Below, piece after piece: positions 46,629 to 53,827 of a stretch of DNA of 64,000 nt. Under the pieces are notes generated by a model. That model did no database searches. It was not told the DNA's origin and saw nothing but the letters and a program-made list of their open reading frames with translations. Where the stretch lies: positions 124,001 to 188,000 of the forward strand of contig DYIY01000006.1 of assembly GCA_020723405.1 (NCBI GenBank), read 5' to 3'. Origin of the DNA: Thiobacillus denitrificans. GTDB lineage: Bacteria; Pseudomonadota; Gammaproteobacteria; Burkholderiales; Thiobacillaceae. The translations under genes were made by a program, and so were the position numbers. Every line of letters starts with the position of its first letter. Position 1 is the stretch's first letter.

Positions 46629-47186
46629 TCACTCGGCCAGCAGGGCCACGATCCTGGCCTCGATCTCCCGGGCCCGGGCATCCCCGCGATGGGTCTCGCC
46701 GACGAAATGGGCGCGGATGCGGCCCTGCTTGTCGATGAGGTAATAGGCGGGCCAGTAACGGTTGCCCAGGGCCTTCCAGTAACGGAAATCGTTGTCCAGC
46801 ATGACCGGGTGGTCCAGGCCGAACTCCCGCACCTTGGCCCGGACCGCGGCCGGGTCCCGTTCATGGTCGAATTCCGGGCTGTGGATGCCCACCACCTGCA
46901 GGCCCCGGTCCCGGAGCCGGGCTTCCAGATCGTTGAGCCAGGGGAAAGAGCGGTAGCAGTTCCAGCAGGCGAAGGTCCACACGTCCAACAGCACCACCCG
47001 GCCCCGGAGGCTGGCCAGGGTGAGGGGGGCCGAGTTGATCCATCCGGCGGGGGCGGTCTGGGTGAATTCCGGTGCGGGTCTGTCGATCATGGCCGTGGCG
47101 CCCGGCTGGCTCAGGGTGACCAGGGGAAAAGCCAGGGGCAGGGCAAGCAGCAGGCTGAACAGGATGCCGCGCCGGATGGTTTGCAT
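46629..47186 (-). CDS. Exported thioredoxin-like (TlpA/DipZ-type) protein
   Basis: A 185-residue periplasmic protein. A signal peptide covers about residues 1-28 (MQTIRRGILFSLLLALPLAF). The thioredoxin-fold domain has the redox motif CWNC in VWTFACWNCYRSFPWL, and YWPAYYLID carries a Pro near the cis-Pro position. This resembles the thioredoxin part of DipZ and redoxin proteins that reduce periplasmic disulfides. The frame is open 36 codons upstream, but the signal peptide sets the start at 47186. Confidence 0.85.
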   Translation of the reverse strand: MQTIRRGILFSLLLALPLAFPLVTLSQPGATAMIDRPAPEFTQTAPAGWINSAPLTLASLRGRVVLLDVWTFACWNCYRSFPWLNDLEARLRDRGLQVVGIHSPEFDHERDPAAVRAKVREFGLDHPVMLDNDFRYWKALGNRYWPAYYLIDKQGRIRAHFVGETHRGDARAREIEARIVALLAE

Positions 47187-47325
47187 GATGGTCTCCGTGC
47201 CGGTGATGATCTCAGCATGGCGCAAAGTCCCCTGGGCAGGGTTCAACTTTTTGTGACCCGTTCCCTGGCCCTTGTTCCTCTTCTTGTGCTGCAATGGCTT
47301 CGAGATTCACTGCGCCCAGCCCACC

Positions 47326-47670
47326 ATGATCCGTTTACCGAAATCCCTGGCCGTCTGGCCGGGCCCGGAATTCCGGGCCGTGCTGAAGGCCGAGATCGAA
47401 GCCCTGGACCCGGACCTGCTGCCCCTCCAGGCGGCCCTGACCCGGACCAGCCACGTCAGCGAGCGACCCCATGGCGCCGTCATCCTGGCGAGCAGCGAGG
47501 ACGGGACGCATCTGCTGGCCCGGGTGGGCCTCTTCTATGCCGGCATCATCGCCGGGTGCAGTTGTGCCGACGACCCCACCCCCGTGGACGAGATCAGCGA
47601 GTATTGCGAGGTGGAATTGCGGATCGACCGGCGCACCGGCCAGGCCTCGGTCCGCCTGCTGGAGGACTGA
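47326..47670 (+). CDS. Conserved hypothetical protein, 114 residues
   Basis: A small soluble protein starting MIRLPKSLAVWPGPEFRAVLKAEIEAL. It contains a Cys-rich turn (GCSCADDP) and an acidic strand-rich C-terminus. I do not recognise a function; similar small proteins occur in other Betaproteobacteria, as far as I recall. The open frame extends to 47272, but the start at 47326 is more natural. It is divergent from the thioredoxin-like gene and ends 12 bp before the convergent secreted-protein gene. Confidence 0.6.
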   Translation: MIRLPKSLAVWPGPEFRAVLKAEIEALDPDLLPLQAALTRTSHVSERPHGAVILASSEDGTHLLARVGLFYAGIIAGCSCADDPTPVDEISEYCEVELRIDRRTGQASVRLLED

Positions 47671-47682
47671 CGCCGCGAGGTT

Positions 47683-49098
47683 TCAGGGCAGCGGGATCAC
47701 GTGCTTGAGCAGTTGGCCGCTGCTCTTGTCGAACGTGAGGCCGGGGCTGGTCGCGTCGTCCACCAGGAAGGCGACGGCGCCCACGCAGGCCGGGCCGGTG
47801 TAGGAGAACTTGGCCACGCCGCTGCTGCTGGTCCGGGCCGTGACCCGCTTGTCCGTCCAGTAGTCGTCCAGGAACCGGCCGCTCACGGTCACGCCGCGCA
47901 GGGGCGCGCCCAGTTCGTTCTTCACGGTCACGGTGGCCTGGACCCGGTTGGAGGCGGCCTGGGTGCAACTGCCCGGGAAGGCGGGATCGCTGATGAACTT
48001 GCCCTTCAGCTGCAAGGTGCTCACCCGGACGCAGTTGGCGGTGCACGGGGTGATGGGGGTCAGCCTGACCAGGCGGCTGCTCTGGCCCATGGTGACGTCC
48101 GCCAGGATCTGGCCCGAGGCGTTGAGGGTTCCCGCGGCGGTGACGCCGGCACCCAGGTAAGCCGGGGAGAGCATGCCGCTGAGGCCCTGGCCCATGCCGT
48201 CCGGACCGAAGCCGACGATGCCGGCACCGCCCACCGTGGCGGTGAAGTCTCCCTCCCCGTTGATGCTGCCCGCGCCGAAGGACGTCAGGAAGCCCGAGCC
48301 GGCGGGCCACACCTGTTGCCATTGACCTTCCTTGCGATAGCGGTACAGGTAGAACAGGGAATCCGAGGTGGCGGTCTGCAGGAAGCGCAACTGGTCCCCC
48401 TGGTCGTTGACGGCCGCCGGGAAGTTGCCCGGAGCCAGGTAGCCGGCCGGGGAGGGGGCGATGGACTGCCAGGCCTGGGGCGCGTCCAGGCTGTACCAGG
48501 TGGAGGCGGTGACCACGGTGCCGTTGCGGCTCATGGCCAGGGGTTCCTCGGCGGAGGCACCCAGGTCCGTCAGGCCCACCAGGCCGTTGCCCGGGGTCCA
48601 CAGGATGGGCTCGCTGGTGGGAGGGAAGAACACCGTGGTGGCGAAGCCTACCGCGCGATTGGCATCGTCGATGTCGTAGGCGAAGGACATCGTGGTCCCC
48701 GGCGCCACGCCCAGGTCGTGGATCTGGTAGCCGTCGCCCACGGGTTCCCAGGCCACGGCCCGGGCGTTGGAATAGTCGTAGCCCACGAAGCCGGAGATCC
48801 AGCCGTTGTTGTTGATCCCGGTGACGCTGATGGGCGTGTAGCCGGGCAGGCCCGGCAGGACCGTGCGCACGCCGTTGCGCCAGACCACGGTCTCCAGGGG
48901 CGGCAGGCAGGTGGATCCACAGCCCGTGTCCTGGTAGGCGCTGCCCACCGCGTCGCCGGCGTCGTTCATGGCCACGCCGCCCGCCGCCGTGGCCACGAAG
49001 TCCACACCGTAGTAGGCCGGTGGTTGGAGGGCCAGGGCAGGGCCGGACCCGATGCAGGCCCCGAGGGCCAGGAAAAGGCTGCGATAGCGTGCGGACAT
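47683..49098 (-). CDS. Predicted secreted protein with repeat-like beta structure
   Basis: A 471-residue exported protein. An N-terminal signal peptide ends near residue 24 (ALA). About residues 25-330 hold repeated segments such as GVAMNDAGDAVGSA, VTGINNNGWISGF and YDIDDANRAVGFA, the pattern of HAF-type beta-propeller repeats. The last 130 residues look like an Ig-like domain (TVKNELGAPLRGVTVSG). Paired cysteines suggest disulfides. The ATG at 49098 follows AGGAG. The function is unknown; a surface or extracellular role is likely. Confidence 0.7.
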   Translation of the reverse strand: MSARYRSLFLALGACIGSGPALALQPPAYYGVDFVATAAGGVAMNDAGDAVGSAYQDTGCGSTCLPPLETVVWRNGVRTVLPGLPGYTPISVTGINNNGWISGFVGYDYSNARAVAWEPVGDGYQIHDLGVAPGTTMSFAYDIDDANRAVGFATTVFFPPTSEPILWTPGNGLVGLTDLGASAEEPLAMSRNGTVVTASTWYSLDAPQAWQSIAPSPAGYLAPGNFPAAVNDQGDQLRFLQTATSDSLFYLYRYRKEGQWQQVWPAGSGFLTSFGAGSINGEGDFTATVGGAGIVGFGPDGMGQGLSGMLSPAYLGAGVTAAGTLNASGQILADVTMGQSSRLVRLTPITPCTANCVRVSTLQLKGKFISDPAFPGSCTQAASNRVQATVTVKNELGAPLRGVTVSGRFLDDYWTDKRVTARTSSSGVAKFSYTGPACVGAVAFLVDDATSPGLTFDKSSGQLLKHVIPLP

Positions 49099-49229
49099 GG
49101 CCGGTCTCCTGAGCAAATTCAGGCCTGCGTGATGTGGACCTGAACCGGGTGGATAAAAAACGTGTGCTCAGTTTACACAATCACAAATGAGAATGGATGC
49201 TTTTAAAATTGGAGATTCGTATCCCTTGG

Positions 49230-51299
49230 TCAGGCAACAGCCGGCTTGTGGCCCCGCACGGCCGTCGGCTCGTCGAGCATCCGCACGTCCTCCAGCCCCC
49301 ATTGCCGGAACCAGCCCGCCACTTCCTCGTTGCCGTGGGTCCAGTGGTAGGTGGGGGTGTAGCCGTCGAACAGGGCCAGTACGCTGCGCTGGGCGGTGGG
49401 GTGGTGGGTGGCGAAGGGAAACTGGCGGATGAAGGCTTCCATCCAGGGGGTGTCCCGGCGGGGCCGGGCCAGGTCGATGATCCACTCGCACCAGGCCTGG
49501 AAGGCGGTGGGCGGCAGGCGGGAGACCAGGGGTGTCCATTCGCCCCGGCGCTGGAACTTGGGCGGGTAGACCCAGAGGGCCAGGGTTCCGCCTGGCTTGA
49601 GCAGGGGCAGCAGCCGTTCCGCGTGGGCCCGGGTGTCGGGGGTGTGGTGCAGCACGCCGATGGAGTAGATGAGGTCGAAGCTCTCCGGGGCGAAGGGCAG
49701 GGCGCCGATGTCGGCCTGCATGACCAGGGCGTTGGGGAAGGAGGCCAGGTTGTCCCGGGCGGTTTCCACGGCTTCCGACAGGTCCACCCCCACCACCCGG
49801 GCGCCCCAGCGGGCCAGCACTTCCGCGTGGCGGCCGGTGCCCACGCCGGCATCCAGCACCAGTTTGCCGGCCACTTCCCCGGGGCTGAGGCCGGTCTTCA
49901 GCACCAGGTCCTGTTCCGTCAGGTCCACGCCCTGCTGGCTGTCCAGCTGGGTGTCGGTATAGGTGGTCCACTGGAAGGAGAAGGAGGCCGCGTAGTGGTC
50001 CGAGGCCACGAAGCGGGCGATGCCGCGTACCACCGGGGCCTGGCTGTCCTGGACGATGGGGAGAAGTTCATTCACCCGGTCGATGAAGGCCGGGTCCAGG
50101 GGTTTGCCGATGAGCGCGGGCCAATCCGGGGCCAGTCCGGTGGGGGTACCGGCCGGCACGGTTGCCTGGGGCGGGGGGAGGGCGGGGTCCGGCAGGTCCG
50201 GACAGGGGCTGACCCGGGCGCGGATCTGATCGCCTTCGGGGGCGAAGTTCATGGTCAGGGTCGGCGGCGCCGCAGGGCCTGCCAGGGCGTCCAGGAGGCC
50301 CTGCCGGTCCGCCGGGTCCAGGGACACGGCCAGGCCCAGGGTGTCCAGGTCCGCCAGCAAGCCGCCCAGCCAGGTCCGGGCTGCGTCGCCACCGCCGCAA
50401 CAGGCGGCCAGTTCCCGGACCAGGGCGTCCAGGCAGGCCAGTTCCAGGCGGGCGCCGGTCCAGCATCCGTCCCGGGATTCGCTGCGCCAGGACAGCAGCC
50501 GCCGGCCGCCAGCGAAGGCTTCCAGGCCGGTGAGGCGGGGCTGGAAGGGCTGGGCCAGGGTCAGCGCCAGGCCCAGTTGGTCCAGGGCCAGGGGGCCCCA
50601 GGTGGCGTCGGCCAGGTCGGCCCGGACCCGCCAGGTTCCGCCGGCCTGCTCCAGGGTCACGGCGACCCGGGCGGCGGTCAGCTCCGGCAGTCCGGCGGCG
50701 GCGAGGCCCAGCCTTACCTCCGTCAGTTCCAGTCGGCGGGAATCCGGGATTTTCTGGCTGCCCAGGGCCAGGGCCTTGCCCAGCATCAGTTGCAGCTTGG
50801 CCAGGGCGTAGGCCGCCGGGTTGGGGAAGGTGGCCTTCAACTGGGCCAGCTTGGACAGGGCGCCGAACAGTTCCGGATTGCCGCCCAGACCGTCGATCAG
50901 GTGGTACTGGTGGGGCTTCTGGGCCAGGTCGGCGTTGTCGCTGGGGGCGAAGAAGAGCTTGCGCCCCACGTGGACCCAGCGGCCCTGGCCCTGGCTGGCA
51001 ATCTTCTTCACCGAGGTGCAATGGGGCAGGGGCAGGGGGCGTCCGTCTTCCAGCAGCAGCAGGGTGGTGCGCCCCATCTCGTCGCTGCAGAAGTCCTCCT
51101 CCAGGGTCAGGCTGTAGGACAGGGGGCTGGCCCGTTGCAGCCCGCTCAGGGGCAGGGCCCGGGGCCCGGTCCACCAGGACTTGAGCAGCAGGGCCAGGGC
51201 GCCCCGGTCGTTGCGCCGGGGCTTCAGCACCCGGTCATAGAAGCCCAGCAGGGCGCCGGAGACGAGGAACAGGGGAAAGAGTGGTCGGGATTCGGACAT
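49230..51299 (-). CDS. Large protein with C-terminal SAM methyltransferase domain
   Basis: A 689-residue protein of cluster B. Residues about 475-580 are a class I methyltransferase (LDAGVGTGRHAEVLARWGARVVGVDLSE; SIGVLHHTPD; KPGGTLALWVYP). The first 340 residues are not recognised. They begin with a hydrophobic stretch (7-20) and include Leu-rich alternating strands around 188-265. A Pro/Ala linker lies at 366-395. Such methyltransferases act in glycan or natural-product loci. It is the last gene of the minus-strand run, 148 bp after the dioxygenase gene, with dispersed repeats between. Confidence 0.75.
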   Translation of the reverse strand: MSESRPLFPLFLVSGALLGFYDRVLKPRRNDRGALALLLKSWWTGPRALPLSGLQRASPLSYSLTLEEDFCSDEMGRTTLLLLEDGRPLPLPHCTSVKKIASQGQGRWVHVGRKLFFAPSDNADLAQKPHQYHLIDGLGGNPELFGALSKLAQLKATFPNPAAYALAKLQLMLGKALALGSQKIPDSRRLELTEVRLGLAAAGLPELTAARVAVTLEQAGGTWRVRADLADATWGPLALDQLGLALTLAQPFQPRLTGLEAFAGGRRLLSWRSESRDGCWTGARLELACLDALVRELAACCGGGDAARTWLGGLLADLDTLGLAVSLDPADRQGLLDALAGPAAPPTLTMNFAPEGDQIRARVSPCPDLPDPALPPPQATVPAGTPTGLAPDWPALIGKPLDPAFIDRVNELLPIVQDSQAPVVRGIARFVASDHYAASFSFQWTTYTDTQLDSQQGVDLTEQDLVLKTGLSPGEVAGKLVLDAGVGTGRHAEVLARWGARVVGVDLSEAVETARDNLASFPNALVMQADIGALPFAPESFDLIYSIGVLHHTPDTRAHAERLLPLLKPGGTLALWVYPPKFQRRGEWTPLVSRLPPTAFQAWCEWIIDLARPRRDTPWMEAFIRQFPFATHHPTAQRSVLALFDGYTPTYHWTHGNEEVAGWFRQWGLEDVRMLDEPTAVRGHKPAVA

Positions 51300-51312
51300 G
51301 GTGGATAGCCGG

Positions 51313-51402
51313 TTCCCCCCTTTGAAAAAGGGGGGCTAGGGGGGATTTGCAGGGGGTGGGACGGTGAACCGGGCTGAATCCCCCTTTTGCAAAGGGGGAA
51401 GT
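51313..51402. repeat. G-rich dispersed repeat, copy 1
   Basis: This spacer carries CCCCCCTTTGAAAAAGGGGGG near 51316-51336 followed by a GGGGGG run and GATTTGCAGGGG. About 50 bp on is the related inverted form CCCCCTTTTGCAAAGGGGG near 51381-51399. The same unit recurs between the AsnB fusion and its neighbour at 53730-53810. It looks like a dispersed palindromic repeat rather than a simple terminator. Confidence 0.6.
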
Positions 51403-51447
51403 GCTGATTTTCGGGGTTACAGGTAGGGAACGGGTGCATCCCCCGCC

Positions 51448-52155
51448 TCAATCCACCAGGAACAGGTTGTACAGCAGCAGATCCCGGGGCCGCTCCGGCG
51501 CTTCCACCGGCTCCACCCCGTGGAAGGCGTTGTCGGTGCGGATGAAGCCGAACAGGGAATTGGGCAGGAAGGGGGTGGTGGCCAGGGCGGTGAAATCCTC
51601 CCGGGGATGATGGGGGCCGCCCGGGCAACGGAAGGCCGGGTCATTGGGTACGTAGGCGGTGGTGCCCAGGTGGCGCTGGCTGTCGTCCCGGGGCAGGTAG
51701 AAGAGCAGGGCCAGGACCTTCTCGGCCATGTCCGTGTGGGGGGGCAGGGCATAGCGGGTGAAGTCCCGCAGCAGGCGGGCGTCCTTGAGCAGCCGCTTGC
51801 GGCCCAGGGCCTCCCCCCACTGGCGGGTGATGAAGGGGCGGAACTTGCTCAGCATGGCGTTGGCGAAGCGGCTGCCCAGCAGCCAGTCGGCGGTGGTCCG
51901 CCAGACTTCCGGCACCTGGGCCTGGCCTTCCCCCAGGGAAAGGATCAGCCGGTCGTTGCTGTTGTCCTGGCCTACTGTGCCGTATTCCTGGATGGGGGTG
52001 TAGGCGGCATCCGCCGGCAGGGCGTCGATGAGGGCCTGATAGACGTCCGGAGGAAAAATGTCGGTGACGTGGAAATGGGGAAAGGGCCAGGTCTGCACCT
52101 CGGCGTTCATGAGCCGGTAGAGGACCGCCATTTCCGTGGCATAGGCGTCGTTCAT
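51448..52155 (-). CDS. 2-oxoglutarate/Fe(II)-dependent dioxygenase-like protein
   Basis: A 235-residue protein with the iron-ligand pattern His140-x-Asp142 (PPHTDMA) and His212 (FHGVEP), plus Arg224 for 2-oxoglutarate. This is the prolyl-4-hydroxylase/PHYH-type fold. It could hydroxylate a sugar, lipid or protein residue; the substrate is unknown. The start is ATG 52155, overlapping the FkbM stop by ATGA, so the two are coupled. Part of cluster B. Confidence 0.8.
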   Translation of the reverse strand: MNDAYATEMAVLYRLMNAEVQTWPFPHFHVTDIFPPDVYQALIDALPADAAYTPIQEYGTVGQDNSNDRLILSLGEGQAQVPEVWRTTADWLLGSRFANAMLSKFRPFITRQWGEALGRKRLLKDARLLRDFTRYALPPHTDMAEKVLALLFYLPRDDSQRHLGTTAYVPNDPAFRCPGGPHHPREDFTALATTPFLPNSLFGFIRTDNAFHGVEPVEAPERPRDLLLYNLFLVD

Positions 52156-52925
52156 GTCTTGATTTCCCGGCTGAACAGCCATTCCCCCACCCCGGCGAAG
52201 GGGCCGTCCGGGCGGCTGGCGGCCCGGGCCTGGTCCGGGTCGTGGCGGTAGCCCAGGGTCGCCAGTTCCTCCACCATGGCCCGGTGCTCGGCCAGGTGGG
52301 GGTTCACCTCGATGAGCAGTTCCGCCACGCCGCCTGTAGCCAGGGTGGCCCGGGCGCCGGCGATGACCTTGTGCTCGAAGCCGTCCACGTCGATCTTGAC
52401 GTAGCGGGGCACCGGCAGGGCGCCGTCGGCCACGGCGGCATCCAGGGTCCAGCTCACCGAGCCCTGGGCGAAGGCGGCGGGGCGGGGGCGCAGGTTGAAG
52501 TCCACTTCTTCCCCCTGGCTGTGGCAGGAGGCGCCGGTGGCGAATTCGGAGAGGAAGAGCCGGTCCAGGCCCACCCGGTCCACCAGGGCGCAGGGGTAGG
52601 CGGTGATCCGCTCCCCCAGGCCGTTAGCCTGGATGTTGCGATTGAGCAGGGCCCAGTTCTGGGATTCCGGTTCGAAGGCGTACACCCGGCAGCGCCGGGC
52701 CGTGGCCGCGTAGAGGCTGTAGAGGCCGATATTGGCGCCCACATCCAGCAGCACCGAACCTTCCTCCAGGCCGTTGAGCCAGCGGATGGTGTGGGGTTCC
52801 TTGCTGTAGAGGGTCTGCACCCGGGCCAGGCAAAGGCGGTTGGGGGTCTTGAACACCACCCGGCCGCCCTCGGCGGTCTTCAGGGCCACCAGGGGGTCCA
52901 GCTTTTCGTATTGGCCCAGGTCCAT
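52152..52925 (-). CDS. FkbM-family SAM-dependent methyltransferase (cluster B copy)
   Basis: A 257-residue class I methyltransferase with motif I LLDVGANIGLYSLY (about residues 59-72), VYAFEPES, and the FkbM signature YVKIDVDGFEHKVIAGA. Its length and layout match the FkbM gene of cluster A, suggesting related O-methylation roles. It lies 3 bp after the TylF-like gene and overlaps the dioxygenase gene. Confidence 0.87.
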   Translation of the reverse strand: MDLGQYEKLDPLVALKTAEGGRVVFKTPNRLCLARVQTLYSKEPHTIRWLNGLEEGSVLLDVGANIGLYSLYAATARRCRVYAFEPESQNWALLNRNIQANGLGERITAYPCALVDRVGLDRLFLSEFATGASCHSQGEEVDFNLRPRPAAFAQGSVSWTLDAAVADGALPVPRYVKIDVDGFEHKVIAGARATLATGGVAELLIEVNPHLAEHRAMVEELATLGYRHDPDQARAASRPDGPFAGVGEWLFSREIKT

Positions 52926-52928
52926 GGT

Positions 52929-53711
52929 TCAGCGCTTGATGTACAGCCCCTGGCCGGTGGGGCTTTCCCAGACCAGTTCCCCCCGGGCCCGGAAGAATTC
53001 CCGTTCGCCCACGTGGGACAGGCGGTAGCGCTTGAAGCCGAAATCGTCGAACACGATCATGCCCCCGGGGGTGAGGCGCTCCACCACGGCGGGCAGCACG
53101 GCCAGTTCCGGTTCGGCGGCGTTGAGATCGATCTGGGCGAAGGCGATCTTCTCCGGCAGGCCCTGTTCGAAGCTGCCGGGCACGGCGCCCTTGATGACCC
53201 GGAAGTTGCCCAGGGGCTCGAAATAACTGCGCACCTGATCGTAGAGCTGGGGCCCGTGGCCGGACTTCTTCGCTTCCTGGGGCGGATTGTCGAAGATGTC
53301 GTAGAGCCACCAGGTCTTGCCGGCCATCTGGCGGAAATCGCAGAAGCGTTCCATGACCTCCACGGTCTTGCCGTCGTAGCAGCCCAGGTCCACGAAGTCC
53401 CCGTCCACCGCCAGGCAGCTGCGGGCGCTCCAGCATAGGGTGTAGATGCGCCAGATCCGGGCCAGCAGGATGGGGTCCTTGGCGTGGGGCCCCATGGCGC
53501 GGATGAAGTCGATGTCCTCCAGGAAACCCAGGTTGCGGTACCAGACCATCATGTCGTCGTGGGCCGCCGCGCCGCTGCCCGGCTGGTTCAGGCCCAGCAT
53601 CTGGGCCATGGCCTGGACGTGCATGATGAACAGGTTCTTCACCAGGGGGTTGTCGAAGGGGGGCTTGGTGAATTCCTTGTTGAACAGGGCGAAGTTGGGC
53701 GTGAGGCTCAT
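52929..53711 (-). CDS. TylF/MycF-like SAM methyltransferase
   Basis: A 260-residue protein with the SAM motif FVDLGCYDGKTVEVM (about residues 107-121), the IDLNAAEPEL segment, and TPGGMIVFDDFGF, which resembles the metal-binding Asp pair of TylF/MycF sugar O-methyltransferases. The N-terminal 100 residues are helical and less typical. It is followed after 3 bp by the FkbM gene, and preceded by a 116-bp spacer with a dispersed repeat. Confidence 0.72.
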   Translation of the reverse strand: MSLTPNFALFNKEFTKPPFDNPLVKNLFIMHVQAMAQMLGLNQPGSGAAAHDDMMVWYRNLGFLEDIDFIRAMGPHAKDPILLARIWRIYTLCWSARSCLAVDGDFVDLGCYDGKTVEVMERFCDFRQMAGKTWWLYDIFDNPPQEAKKSGHGPQLYDQVRSYFEPLGNFRVIKGAVPGSFEQGLPEKIAFAQIDLNAAEPELAVLPAVVERLTPGGMIVFDDFGFKRYRLSHVGEREFFRARGELVWESPTGQGLYIKR

Positions 53712-53729
53712 GGGGCGTCAACCGTGGAG

Positions 53730-53812
53730 GGGTGGGGGGATTTGAAGGTGTGGTTTGGCAGAGGTTTTGAATCCCCCCCAGCCCCCCTTTTGCAAAGGGG
53801 GGAGGAGGGTGG
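53730..53812. repeat. G-rich dispersed repeat, copy 2
   Basis: The spacer between the AsnB fusion and the TylF-like gene contains GGGGGGATTTGAAG, then CCCCCCAGCCCCCC and CCCCCCTTTTGCAAAGGGGGG-like sequence near 53782-53804. It has the same core as the repeat at 51313-51402. As both copies sit between genes of cluster B, they may mark recombination points of cassette-like assembly. Confidence 0.6.
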
Positions 53813-53827
53813 AGGGGAGGCTCGGGG

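Noticed and set aside
49197-51308. Long plus-strand open frame opposite the cluster B methyltransferase gene
   Set aside because: The product is a Gly/Gln/Ala-rich shadow with no domain, while the minus strand has clear methyltransferase motifs.
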